Shown one piece after another: positions 1 to 8,011 of a DNA stretch of 34,791 bases (its first letter is position 1; each line of letters starts with the position of its first letter). The notes below the pieces were generated by a model. The model was not told the origin of the DNA, did no database searches, and was given only the letters and a program-made list of their open reading frames with translations. This DNA is from UBA6168 sp964573725 (GTDB lineage: Bacteria > Bacteroidota > Bacteroidia > Chitinophagales > Saprospiraceae): positions 1 to 34,791 of the forward strand of contig CAZNLJ010000047.1 of assembly GCA_964573725.1 (NCBI GenBank), written 5' to 3'. The translations under genes and the position numbers were made by a program.

Positions 1-118
1 AGGCGGGAAGCGCAATAAAGACCCTTTGGTTGTGCGTAGCTTATGTTTTTATACAATCTTGCGACCTTGCAATCAAAATATTCGATTTGGTTTTTGAGGT
101 GCGAAAGATGAGTTATGT
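1..118 (+). repeat. Dispersed intergenic repeat, copy 1
   Basis: This stretch matches two other places in the window: 14669-14833 in the same orientation and 34634-34791 in reverse complement. The best core, AAAATATTCGATTTGG, lies at 75-90 here, at 14782-14797, and inverted at 34663-34678. Around it, copies 1 and 3 also share CCCTTTGGTT, TAGCTTA, CCTTGCAATC and GAAAGATGAGTT in the same order. The match starts at the first base of the window, so the copy may continue upstream. No protein is evident. It could be a non-autonomous mobile element, a remnant insertion-sequence end, or a repeated regulatory region. Confidence 0.75.
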
Positions 119-235
119 GTGCCGCAGGCGGTTGCTTGTCTTCTCTTCAGCCGTGCGGGGGGACGGCACAGGGGGGCGGTTCGATAGTCGGAGACGACAG
201 TTCGGTTGGCGTTCCACGCGCTTGGCCGCGCTACC

Positions 236-259
236 GGGATTTCCGCCGGAGGGAATCCC
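236..259 (-). terminator. Hairpin abutting the stop codon of the HD-PycTM gene
   Basis: GGGATT (236-241) pairs with AATCCC (254-259), and TCC (242-244) pairs with GGA (248-250) around a GCC loop, with a GGG bulge. It begins directly after the stop codon at 260-262. No U-run follows on the minus strand, so termination is inferred from position only. Confidence 0.35.
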
Positions 260-1432
260 TTACCGGCTGAAGAGGTAAGTGGCGGCGAAGACCAGGACGG
301 TGACAATCATACCGGTCATGAAGATGCTGTAGGTGACCCGCAGGCGGTAATATTTCTGTCCCAATGCGCGGCCCAGGAAATAGAGGTCGTTGACGATGGA
401 TTGGTCGAGTATGTTCTCCCGGGTGGTGACCATGGACATGCCCTTGATGAATTCGTCGCGGCTCATCTTGAAGAAATTTCCGAAGAAAAAGAGGTTGGTC
501 CTGCCGAGGTCGATCTTGTCGAGGTCGGTCCGGCCTTCCATCTTGACGGGGCGGGTGGCCAGGGTAGCCTGGACGATGCTGAGGATGCAGGTGGTGAGCA
601 GGCAGAGGCCCGGCCAGAGCAGATGCGGGTATTCCGACAATTGGCTGGCGATGAGCGGGATGCCGAAGGTTATCAACAAAGAGTTGATACTGAGCATGAT
701 GTTCGCCTTATTGTCTGCGATGTTGGTGAGGTCGATCTGGTTCCGCAGGGTGGTCTTGAACATCATCTGGGCCCCTTTGTTCCGGCTGATGGAAAAGAGC
801 AGGCCGTCCACGGCATCGTCGGTGGAGGAGGGGAGGGTGCCGGCCTTTTCCAGTTGTTTTTTCATTTTCTTGATGAATTTCCGTTTTTGTTCCCCGTACA
901 GCCGTTCCGCCTCCCCGGTATAGAACCGGTGTTCTTCCCAGAAGCGTTTGTTGCTTTTGGCCCAGGCCGTTTCGTCGAAAGTCTGCCGGAGGAAGACTTC
1001 CCATTCGTGCCGGAGGAAATCGGATTTTTCCTGGTAGCTGTTGTGGCGATTGTTGAAATCGGCGTCCTTGATGATTTTCTCCAGCAGGGTATGCGGTGTG
1101 GTACCCAGGCGGGTGGCTTCGATCAGTTGGTTCACAAGGGTGATTTTCGCTTCGGGGTATTGTTGTTCCCGGAGGAATGCCGTGACGATTTTCTTGCTTT
1201 CGTCCTCGTGTCCCAGGTAGGTGTGGAGAAATCCGCTGTCGTGGAAAAGGGCGGCGATTTCCAGCACTTCGAGGTCTTCCTGCGGGAGGTTGTAAAAGGC
1301 GGCCAGCTCGAGGCTGGCATCCCGGACGGAAAGGGTGTGTTCCAGGCTGTGGTAGCGGTGGTCCGATGTCAGCCCTGCCCGGAGCAGCCGGGTCGCATGG
1401 TCGTTGGCGGATGCGAGGATGGTTGGGTTCAT
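260..1432 (-). CDS. HD-domain phosphohydrolase fused to a Pycsar-type PycTM (DUF5706) membrane effector domain
   Basis: The product is about 390 residues. The N-terminal part carries an HD-superfamily metal site: H28 and H32 in a HSLEH motif, H64-D65 in FHDSG, and D123 in KDAD. Such domains hydrolyse nucleotide phosphates. From about residue 220 there is a PycTM/DUF5706-like region (NQIDLTNIADNKANIMLSIN) with hydrophobic segments at about 245-265, 268-292 and 365-388, so the protein should sit in the inner membrane with the HD domain in the cytoplasm. In Pycsar phage defence, PycTM proteins respond to cUMP or cCMP and damage the membrane. No pyrimidine cyclase gene is visible here, so a defence role is inference. 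The ATG at 1432 was chosen because the longer frame (to 1564) starts upstream of a TAnnTTTG promoter at 1512-1519 and its extra residues look non-coding. A separate transcript from the upstream DUF294 gene is likely, 195 bp away. Confidence 0.85.
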   Translation of the reverse strand: MNPTILASANDHATRLLRAGLTSDHRYHSLEHTLSVRDASLELAAFYNLPQEDLEVLEIAALFHDSGFLHTYLGHEDESKKIVTAFLREQQYPEAKITLVNQLIEATRLGTTPHTLLEKIIKDADFNNRHNSYQEKSDFLRHEWEVFLRQTFDETAWAKSNKRFWEEHRFYTGEAERLYGEQKRKFIKKMKKQLEKAGTLPSSTDDAVDGLLFSISRNKGAQMMFKTTLRNQIDLTNIADNKANIMLSINSLLITFGIPLIASQLSEYPHLLWPGLCLLTTCILSIVQATLATRPVKMEGRTDLDKIDLGRTNLFFFGNFFKMSRDEFIKGMSMVTTRENILDQSIVNDLYFLGRALGQKYYRLRVTYSIFMTGMIVTVLVFAATYLFSR

Positions 1433-1511
1433 TGCGTAAGCGTTCCGGAAGTGAAGGGTGCCTTGGGCGGAAGGCGCGCCGACCGCAGGTGTCGGAGCGG
1501 GCTTCCCGGGG

Positions 1512-1519
1512 CAAATATA
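1512..1519 (-). promoter_or_regulatory. Bacteroidota -7 box (TATATTTG) for the HD-PycTM gene
   Basis: On the minus strand the sequence is TATATTTG, an exact TAnnTTTG. It lies about 80 bp upstream of the chosen ATG at 1432 and downstream of the preceding gene's stop. I see no TTTG at the usual -33 distance, so it may be weak or activator dependent. Confidence 0.5.
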
Positions 1520-1627
1520 GGTTACCGGGACGGTTTTGGCCGGCCGGAAAGTCAACAGCTTCATGGGGAATCCCGTCGTGCACCGGATATGGCATACGCA
1601 GCCATGCCCGGCGGGTTGCCGGGGTGG

Positions 1628-3568
1628 TCAGCGCAGATAGCTGAGTTGGAACCGGACGGACAGCAGGCCCTGCAGTTTCCGGATGGGCTGGAAACTGTTG
1701 CGCAGGTTCAGCCGTTCCATCTTGGACAATTCCGCAATCTTGAAATAACGCCCGGAGTTCCGGTTGCGCAACCCCTGCAGGGTGCGGTATCGGATCAGGA
1801 CCTCGTAGGCCTCCGCGGCGGTTTCGAACAATTCCCGGTGTGCCGGCTCGATATCCGCCAGTTTCTCGAAGCGGTTGAACGTGTTGTTGATCTTTCCCAC
1901 CTTCGACTCCAGGATGAGTACCCGGGCCGCATCGGCGAGCGGCAGCATCGCGCGCTTCTTGATATCGAAGTTGTCCTTGTATTCCCCGCTTCTTTCCACC
2001 ATGAAATTACGGAAAAAACTGAGGGGCGGCGGGTTTTCCAGGGCCATTCTGGCCAGGAAGGACAAGAAACCGGGGTTGAGGTCGATGGCGCGGAAGATAT
2101 GGTCCGTCAATTGTTCCGTCAGCCGTTCGTCACCGAAGACGGGCCGGTAATCGATGAAGATGGTACAATAGCGGAGGTGCTGCGGATCCGGATGGGTGAT
2201 CCAGTCCGAAAATTGCCGTTTCCACTCCGGGAGGGTCTTGCACCATTGCGGGTTGGAAGCCATCATCTTTCCGGGGCAGTAGTCGAAGCCGAGTTCCCGC
2301 AACCATTGGGTGACACGTTCGGCCAGGCGGACGAACTGCCGGCGGACCGTTTCCCGTTCGGCCGGTGCGACATCCGCGAAGACGAGGGCGCTGTCCTGGT
2401 CCGTGCGCAACAATTGTTCCTGCCGGCCGGCGCTGCCCATGGACAGCCAGGCGAAGGGGACGTCCGGTACGGGTTGCCCTTCCTGCGCCAGTTGCGCCCG
2501 GCACAGGCCGATGATGCGCTGGATGAGCACGTCGTTGACTTCCGACATCACATGGGTGATATAGGCGATCGACACTTCCTGGTAGATGTATTTTTCCAGC
2601 AGTTTTTCCGACCGTTCGCGCAACTGAAGCAGCTCGGCAAGGGTGTTGCTGCGGAGGGCCTCCCGGACCAGGATGGCGGGATTGTTCCCTTGCACGACCA
2701 GGAGGTCGTGTTCGGACAGTACGCCGAGGACCGGACTGCGGTCCGTACCATCCTGGGTCACACAGAGATGATGCACCCGGCTGCGGACCATTTCGATCTG
2801 TACATCCGCTACCGTCTTGTTGGGAGCGATGGTGGAGACCGGGCTGGCCATGATGTCGCGTATGGCTGCGGAGGTCGGGAAGTGTCCGGTCACCACCTTG
2901 GTGCGCAGGTCCTTGTCCGTGACGATGCCGACCGGATTGCGGTCTTCGTCCACGACGATGATGGAGCTGACCCTGTGGGCCGTCATGACCAGGGCGGCTT
3001 GTCGGATGGTGGTGTCCGGCGGACAGGTGACCGGGGTTTTGCTGGTTTCCAGGGATTGTATCTCCACCAGTCGGAAATGCCGGTCGATCAGCCGGTCGTT
3101 CTCCAGGAACAGCCGGCCCCGGTGCAGGTTGGATACCGTGCGGCCGACCTGTGAGGCCATGTTCCGGGCCATGTACCAGGCCACTTCCGGCACACGCCGG
3201 AGTATGGGCGCGAAGGCCTCGATCGGAATGGCATAGAGCAGGGCCTCTTCCTTGATGACGGCCCGGAAGGCGTAGCTTTGGTCCGCCAGCAGGGGGCGGA
3301 CCCCGAAAATGTCACCCTCCTCCAGCTCGTCCACCAGGATGTGGTCCCCCTCCTCCTGGTCCAGCAGGTGGACCGCCCCCTCCCGGATGATGTAGAAGTA
3401 CGGCCCGGTCGCCTCGTTCTGGTCGAACACGACCTGGCCCTGTTCCATGTACCGGACCACCACCTGCGCGGCAAGCTCGTGCAGCACCGCCGCTTCCAAC
3501 AAGTTGAAAGGCGGATGCCGGTGCAGGAAATCCTGGATCCGGGTGGCGATGGCGTTGGGTCGGTTCAT
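1628..3568 (-). CDS. Cyclic-nucleotide-binding / tandem CBS / DUF294 nucleotidyltransferase-like protein
   Basis: The product is 646 residues, with four parts in order. A cNMP-binding (CAP-like) domain spans about 15-130. A CBS pair spans about 178-290 (VSSIIVVDEDRNPVGIVTDKDL, then VHHLCVTQDGTDRSPVLGV). A DUF294 putative nucleotidyltransferase carries the motif GSAGRQEQLLRTDQDSAL at 378-395 (GSxxRxEq...DxD). A helical DUF294_C region runs to the end. This is the usual architecture of a soluble signal-sensing protein related to GlnD-type nucleotidyltransferases; its substrate is unknown. The ATG at 3568 lies 14 bp after the ABC transporter stop, so the two genes are probably one operon. A longer reading frame to 4888 exists but overlaps the ABC transporter throughout and is spurious. 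The ligand could be cAMP, another nucleotide or adenosyl compounds. Confidence 0.9.
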   Translation of the reverse strand: MNRPNAIATRIQDFLHRHPPFNLLEAAVLHELAAQVVVRYMEQGQVVFDQNEATGPYFYIIREGAVHLLDQEEGDHILVDELEEGDIFGVRPLLADQSYAFRAVIKEEALLYAIPIEAFAPILRRVPEVAWYMARNMASQVGRTVSNLHRGRLFLENDRLIDRHFRLVEIQSLETSKTPVTCPPDTTIRQAALVMTAHRVSSIIVVDEDRNPVGIVTDKDLRTKVVTGHFPTSAAIRDIMASPVSTIAPNKTVADVQIEMVRSRVHHLCVTQDGTDRSPVLGVLSEHDLLVVQGNNPAILVREALRSNTLAELLQLRERSEKLLEKYIYQEVSIAYITHVMSEVNDVLIQRIIGLCRAQLAQEGQPVPDVPFAWLSMGSAGRQEQLLRTDQDSALVFADVAPAERETVRRQFVRLAERVTQWLRELGFDYCPGKMMASNPQWCKTLPEWKRQFSDWITHPDPQHLRYCTIFIDYRPVFGDERLTEQLTDHIFRAIDLNPGFLSFLARMALENPPPLSFFRNFMVERSGEYKDNFDIKKRAMLPLADAARVLILESKVGKINNTFNRFEKLADIEPAHRELFETAAEAYEVLIRYRTLQGLRNRNSGRYFKIAELSKMERLNLRNSFQPIRKLQGLLSVRFQLSYLR

Positions 3569-3582
3569 GCGGTGCGGGTGAT

Positions 3583-5406
3583 TCAGCCCGGTGGGCCCGG
3601 CAGCGTGTCCTCCGGGTCTTCCATCCGTTGCTTTTCGTACTGTTCGTAGTAGTAGCCCCGGCGGGCCAGCAGGGAACGGTGCGTGCCCTCCTCCAACACC
3701 CTCCCCTGGTCCAGTACGATGATCCGGTCGAATTCCAAGAGGGCGTACAGGCGGTGGGTGATGATGATGGCCGTCTTGTCGGCGATGGTTTCCTGCAGGT
3801 AGTTGAGGATCCTTTTTTCCGTGGTGGTATCGACGGCGCTGAGGCAATCGTCCAGGACCAGGATGTCCGGCGATTTCGCCAGCGCCCGGGCGATGGATAC
3901 CCGTTGCTTTTGTCCGCCGGACAAGGTGACCCCCCTTTCCCCCACCATCGTCTCGTAGCCGTGGGGCAGGTCCATGATCTCCTGATGGACGGAGGCATGT
4001 GCGGCGGACTGCTCCACCACCGACAGGTCGGCCTGCGCCGCACCGAAGCGGATGTTGTTGGCCACCGTATCGGAAAACAGGAACACATCCTGCGGAACAT
4101 ATCCGATGTGCCGCCGCAGGTGCGCCAGGTCGCGGTGCCGGATATCCTGCCCGTCGATGCGTATCTCCCCGGCGCTGACATCGTACAGGCGGACGAGCAG
4201 GTCCGCAAGGGTGGATTTTCCGCTGCCGGTCCGGCCGATGACGGCCAGCTTCTGACCCGGCTCCAGGCGGAACGACAGGTCGTGCAAGGCCGTGATGCCG
4301 GTATCCGGATAGGTGAAGGAGACGTTCCGGAATTCCACGGCACCCGACAACGGGCGGTCGGCCGCCGGGACGGCGGCCGGCGGCACGGGGTTCCGGATGG
4401 CGGGTGTCACCCGGAGGAATTCGTTGATCCGCTTCTGGGAGGCAGCCGATTGCTGGACCAGCGAGCTGATCCAACCCAAGGAAGTGACCGGCCAGGTCAG
4501 CATGCCTACGTATATGATGAATTCCGCGATGTTGCCGGTGGTGATGCTGCCTTTCGCCACCTGGATGCCACCGGCGTAGACCGTGATGACCGTGCTCAGT
4601 CCGATCAGCACCAGCATCACCGGATAAAACAGGGCGTCCACTTTCGCCAATCGGAGCGACTTCCGCATGTAGTCCTCGCTCTCCGCCCGGAAATGGCCGC
4701 CCATCGCCGCCTCCTGCACATAGGATTTCACCACCCTGATTCCGGAGTAGACTTCCTGCGAAATGCTGGTCAGCCGGGACAACTGGGCCTGTATCCGTTC
4801 GCTTCGCTGGTTGATCAGCCGGCTGACATAATAGATGGAGGCGGATAGCACCGGCAACGGGGCCAGGCTGTAAAGGGTGAGCTCCCAACTCACCCGCAAC
4901 ATGGAAAAGATGACCAGGATGAACAGCGACAAGAGATTAATGCCGTATAACAAGGCGGGCCCCAGGTACATCCTGACCTTGGAGACATCCTCCACGAGTC
5001 GTGCCATCAGGTCGCCGATCTTGTTTTTCTTGTAAAATGCCAGGTGCAGCGATTCGTAATGCCCGAAAATCTCCTTGCGCAGGTCGTATTCGATCAGGCG
5101 GGACATGACGATGATCGTCTGCCGGACCAGGAATAGGAATCCCCCCATCAGCAGCGCCAGCACCAGGACGGTCCCGCCGAATAGCAACAGGACGTACCCG
5201 AAGTGCCGGAACACCTCCGCCTGCAGGTCGAAACCGTCGTACAGGCGGTACAGGGTCAGGTTCTCCAGGACCAGGTCCAGGGCTTGCCGGATGACCTGCG
5301 GGCCGAGGGCCTGGAAATAGTTGGAGACGAAGATGAACAGGATGCCCAGCCCGAACCGCCAACGGTACCGGACGAAATACTTGTTCAGATAGGCGAGGTG
5401 ATGCAT
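3583..5406 (-). CDS. ABC transporter, fused permease and ATPase (MdlB/MsbA-like exporter)
   Basis: A 607-residue half-transporter with six predicted membrane helices in about residues 15-325 and an ATPase domain at about 355-590. The Walker A motif is GRTGSGKST (391-399), the signature LSGGQ is at 495-499, Walker B ILVLDD is at 515-520, and the switch histidine is H551 in IITHRL. The residue after the Walker B aspartate is Asp (D520) instead of the usual catalytic Glu. This is known from some MdlA/MdlB and heterodimeric exporters, but no partner half-transporter is encoded nearby. It should export a lipid, peptide or drug across the inner membrane as a dimer; the substrate cannot be told from sequence. 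It is first in a leftward operon with the cNMP/CBS/DUF294 gene and is served by the promoter at 5555-5584. Confidence 0.92.
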   Translation of the reverse strand: MHHLAYLNKYFVRYRWRFGLGILFIFVSNYFQALGPQVIRQALDLVLENLTLYRLYDGFDLQAEVFRHFGYVLLLFGGTVLVLALLMGGFLFLVRQTIIVMSRLIEYDLRKEIFGHYESLHLAFYKKNKIGDLMARLVEDVSKVRMYLGPALLYGINLLSLFILVIFSMLRVSWELTLYSLAPLPVLSASIYYVSRLINQRSERIQAQLSRLTSISQEVYSGIRVVKSYVQEAAMGGHFRAESEDYMRKSLRLAKVDALFYPVMLVLIGLSTVITVYAGGIQVAKGSITTGNIAEFIIYVGMLTWPVTSLGWISSLVQQSAASQKRINEFLRVTPAIRNPVPPAAVPAADRPLSGAVEFRNVSFTYPDTGITALHDLSFRLEPGQKLAVIGRTGSGKSTLADLLVRLYDVSAGEIRIDGQDIRHRDLAHLRRHIGYVPQDVFLFSDTVANNIRFGAAQADLSVVEQSAAHASVHQEIMDLPHGYETMVGERGVTLSGGQKQRVSIARALAKSPDILVLDDCLSAVDTTTEKRILNYLQETIADKTAIIITHRLYALLEFDRIIVLDQGRVLEEGTHRSLLARRGYYYEQYEKQRMEDPEDTLPGPPG

Positions 5407-5554
5407 AGGTCGGAGCTTGGTCGGTCCGGCGTCACGTTACCGCCGGAGGAAGCGGAAAGCGGGACGGGTGCCGTCCGGTGGAGGAAGCGGGCAGCCCGGC
5501 CGGAGCCGCCGGAGGCACCCGGTGGCGGCCGAAGGCCGGCTTCCCTTCCCGGAA

Positions 5555-5584
5555 CAAAGGTAAATTAAAGTTTGGGGGCACAAA
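5555..5584 (-). promoter_or_regulatory. Promoter of the ABC transporter operon
   Basis: On the minus strand, TTTG (5584-5581) is followed after 18 bp by TACCTTTG (5562-5555). This is a full match to the Bacteroidota TTTG-N19-TAnnTTTG promoter. The predicted start of transcription is near 5548, giving a leader of about 140 nt to the ATG at 5406. Confidence 0.75.
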
Positions 5585-5601
5585 AATGTGGAATATCTTT
5601 G
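5571..5601 (+). promoter_or_regulatory. Promoter of the esterase-pyrR-pyrB group
   Basis: TTTG at 5571-5574 is followed after exactly 19 bp by TATCTTTG at 5594-5601, a complete Bacteroidota sigma-A-type promoter. It lies on top of the divergent promoter at 5555-5584. Transcription from about 5608 rules out the in-frame ATG at 5588 as the esterase start. Confidence 0.8.
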
Positions 5602-5668
5602 CCCGGAAGGCCTGTGGGCGGGTCGGAACCGGAAATGCCGCACCAGCCCCGGCCTGCCAACCGACGCT

Positions 5669-6400
5669 ATGCACAGAGAGATTCATCATTGGTACAGCCC
5701 CTCCCTCCACAAGCACATGGAAATCGGGGTATGGGGTCATTACGGGTTCGCCCTGCTGCTGCTGCCGACCGCAGCCGCGGATTACCTCGAATACGAACGC
5801 TTCCAACTCATCGACGCCATTGCGCCGTTCATCCATGCCGGCAAGGTCAAGGTGTTCTCCATCAACAGCATCAATTCCGAAAGCTGGCTCAACCGGCAGA
5901 TGCACCCCCGGCACAAATCCATCCGGCACCAACAGTTCAACCAATACGTGTACAACGAGGTGGTGCCGTTCCTGAAGACCCACACCAGCCAGGATACGCC
6001 CGTCGTCCTGGCCGGGGCCTCCCTGGGGGCACTTCATGCGGCCAACCTGTATTTCAAACGGCCGGACCTGCTGGACGGGGTCATCGCCATGAGCGGGGTA
6101 TACGACCTGCAGACCTACACCGACGGATATTACGACGAGGACGTCTATTTCAATTCGCCGGCCGCCTACCTGCCCAACCTCAACGACCCCTATTGGCTGA
6201 ACCTCCTGCGGAACAAGCACCATGTCCACCTCCTGTCGGGATCCGGAGCCTACGAACGGCCGGATGCGTCCCGGTCCCTGGGGCAGACGCTCGCCGCCAA
6301 GGGAATTCCCCATGAAGTGGATATCTGGGGGGGCGACATGCGCCACGATTGGCCGACCTGGCGGGCCATGTTGCCCCACTACCTGGCCACCCGGTTCTGA
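5669..6400 (+). CDS. Alpha/beta-hydrolase, putative esterase family
   Basis: A 243-residue protein with an alpha/beta-hydrolase fold. The nucleophile elbow is GASLGA (VVLAGASLGALHA), with Ser as nucleophile. The likely catalytic histidine is in GGDMRHDWPTW near the C-terminus, and an acidic residue should lie in the stretch LLSGSGAYERPDASRS. It resembles the esterase-D/enterochelin-esterase-like group and is cytoplasmic, since it has no signal peptide. The substrate is unknown. The ATG at 5669 (MHREIHHWYSP) was chosen because the promoter -7 box at 5594-5601 lies downstream of the earlier in-frame ATG at 5588. pyrR starts 16 bp downstream, which suggests co-transcription, but no link with pyrimidine metabolism is evident. 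Confidence 0.85.
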   Translation: MHREIHHWYSPSLHKHMEIGVWGHYGFALLLLPTAAADYLEYERFQLIDAIAPFIHAGKVKVFSINSINSESWLNRQMHPRHKSIRHQQFNQYVYNEVVPFLKTHTSQDTPVVLAGASLGALHAANLYFKRPDLLDGVIAMSGVYDLQTYTDGYYDEDVYFNSPAAYLPNLNDPYWLNLLRNKHHVHLLSGSGAYERPDASRSLGQTLAAKGIPHEVDIWGGDMRHDWPTWRAMLPHYLATRF

Positions 6401-6416
6401 GCCCTAAACTTTCGCC

Positions 6417-7013
6417 ATGCGCCAACTCCTTTCCAGCGAACGGTTCGCCCTGATGGTCGACCGGTTGTGCCATCAACTGGTCGAAAACCACGACACCTTC
6501 CGGGATTGCGCCCTCGTGGGCATCCAACAGGGCGGCGTGCGTCTGCTGGAAAGGATCCGGCAACGGCTGCTGGCCATTACCGGCTTGCCGGAAATCCGGA
6601 CCGGAAAACTGGACATCACCTTCTACCGGGATGATTTCCGCCATCGGGCGAAACCCCTCCGCGCACATGCCACCGAAATGGATTTCCTGGTCGAAGAACT
6701 CCAGGTGGTCCTCCTGGACGACGTGCTCTACACCGGCCGGTCCGTACAGGCGGCCTTGACGGCCTTGCAACATTACGGCCGCCCCCGGCGGGTGGAACTC
6801 CTCACCCTGGTCGACCGCCGCTTCAACCGCGAGCTTCCCATCCGGGCCGATTACAGCGGCCTTCGCGTGGACGCCCTGGACGAAGCCTACGTCAAGGTCG
6901 AATGGGAAGAGGAGGAAGGGGAGGACCGTATCCTGCTGTTCCCGCATGGCCATCCTTACGGCGCCCCCGCGGATCCGTCCCCCGGCGCGGTGCCCGGGGC
7001 GCCCGAAACATAA
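6417..7013 (+). CDS. pyrR: PyrR-type phosphoribosyltransferase (pyrimidine operon regulator / uracil phosphoribosyltransferase)
   Basis: A 198-residue type I phosphoribosyltransferase. The PRPP loop VVLLDDVLYTGRS is at 97-109, and the N-terminal part carries ALVGIQQGG (about 32-40), both typical of PyrR. Members convert uracil and PRPP to UMP, and in some bacteria bind pyr mRNA to control attenuation. I see no PyrR-binding anti-antiterminator in the short upstream spacer, so the enzyme activity is the safer call here. The last 25 or so residues, after the acidic stretch EWEEEEGED, are Pro/Ala-rich and longer than usual. The stop codon is 4 bp before the pyrB ATG, so the two genes are clearly coupled. 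Confidence 0.92.
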   Translation: MRQLLSSERFALMVDRLCHQLVENHDTFRDCALVGIQQGGVRLLERIRQRLLAITGLPEIRTGKLDITFYRDDFRHRAKPLRAHATEMDFLVEELQVVLLDDVLYTGRSVQAALTALQHYGRPRRVELLTLVDRRFNRELPIRADYSGLRVDALDEAYVKVEWEEEEGEDRILLFPHGHPYGAPADPSPGAVPGAPET

Positions 7014-7017
7014 GCGT

Positions 7018-7944
7018 ATGCCTTCCCAATTGAGCAGTAGACATTTGCTGGGAATCAAATCCCTGACGGCGGAAGACATCGAGCTGGTCTTCGAAACCGC
7101 CGACGAATTCAAGGAGGTCATCAACCGGCCGATCAAGAAGGTGCCCTCCCTGCGCGACATCACCATCGCGAACATGTTCTTCGAAAATTCCACCCGCACC
7201 CGGATTTCCTTCGAACTGGCGGAAAAAAGGCTGTCCGCCGACATCATCAATTTCTCCGCCGGCGCCTCCTCGGTCTCCAAAGGGGAAACCTTGCTCGATA
7301 CGGTCCACAACGTCCTGTCCATGAAGGTGGACATGATCGTCCTGCGGCATCCGGCACCGGGTGCCGCCCAGTTCCTGTCCGACAAGGTGGACGCGCATAT
7401 CGTCAATGCCGGGGACGGTACCCACGAACATCCGACGCAAGCGCTGCTGGACGCTTATTCCATCCGGGAGCAGTTCGGTGCGGTCGCCGGTAAGAAAGTG
7501 GCCATCATCGGGGACATCACCCATTCCAGGGTGGCGCTGAGCAATATTTTCTGCCTTCGGAAACTCGGGGCGGAGGTCAAGGTCTGCGGCCCGCCCACCC
7601 TGCTGCCCCGTTTTCTTCCCGACCTGGGGGTAGGTGTGGAATTCGATGTCCGCAAGGCGCTGGAGTGGTGCGATGCGGCCAATGTGCTCCGCATCCAGCT
7701 CGAGCGGCAGGATATCCGGTATTTCCCGTCCCTCCGGGAGTACAGCCGGTCTTACGGCATCAACCGGGCTTTGCTGGACGAAGTGGGCAAACCGGTCGTC
7801 ATCCTGCATCCCGGCCCGGTGAACAGGGGGGTCGAACTGACCGGGGATGTGGCGGATTCCCCCAATTCCATCATCCTGCGGCAAGTGGAGAACGGGGTGG
7901 CCATCCGCATGGCCGTCCTGTACCTGCTGGCTGCGCGGAAATAG
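7018..7944 (+). CDS. pyrB: Aspartate carbamoyltransferase, catalytic subunit
   Basis: A 308-residue enzyme that joins carbamoyl phosphate and aspartate in the second step of de novo pyrimidine synthesis. The carbamoyl-phosphate motif FENSTRTR is at 55-62, HPTQ is at 138-141, and the C-terminal aspartate-binding motif HPGPVNRG is at 264-271. Length and motif order fit the family. The start at 7018 (MPSQLSSRHLLG) is preferred over the in-frame ATG at 6946, which lies inside pyrR. No pyrI regulatory-subunit gene is nearby, so it is probably an unregulated or PyrR-associated class of ATCase. Confidence 0.96.
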   Translation: MPSQLSSRHLLGIKSLTAEDIELVFETADEFKEVINRPIKKVPSLRDITIANMFFENSTRTRISFELAEKRLSADIINFSAGASSVSKGETLLDTVHNVLSMKVDMIVLRHPAPGAAQFLSDKVDAHIVNAGDGTHEHPTQALLDAYSIREQFGAVAGKKVAIIGDITHSRVALSNIFCLRKLGAEVKVCGPPTLLPRFLPDLGVGVEFDVRKALEWCDAANVLRIQLERQDIRYFPSLREYSRSYGINRALLDEVGKPVVILHPGPVNRGVELTGDVADSPNSIILRQVENGVAIRMAVLYLLAARK

Positions 7945-8011
7945 GCTCCGACTCCTGCCGACGGACTTCCCGCCCCGCCGGTCCGGAATCGACCACCTAA
8001 GGACGAACACT

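Noticed and set aside
206..3154. 982-codon open frame on the plus strand opposite the HD-PycTM and DUF294 genes
   Set aside because: It is the antisense shadow of GC-rich genes with clear domains. Its composition is Gly/Val/Asp/Gln-rich with no domain or start signal.
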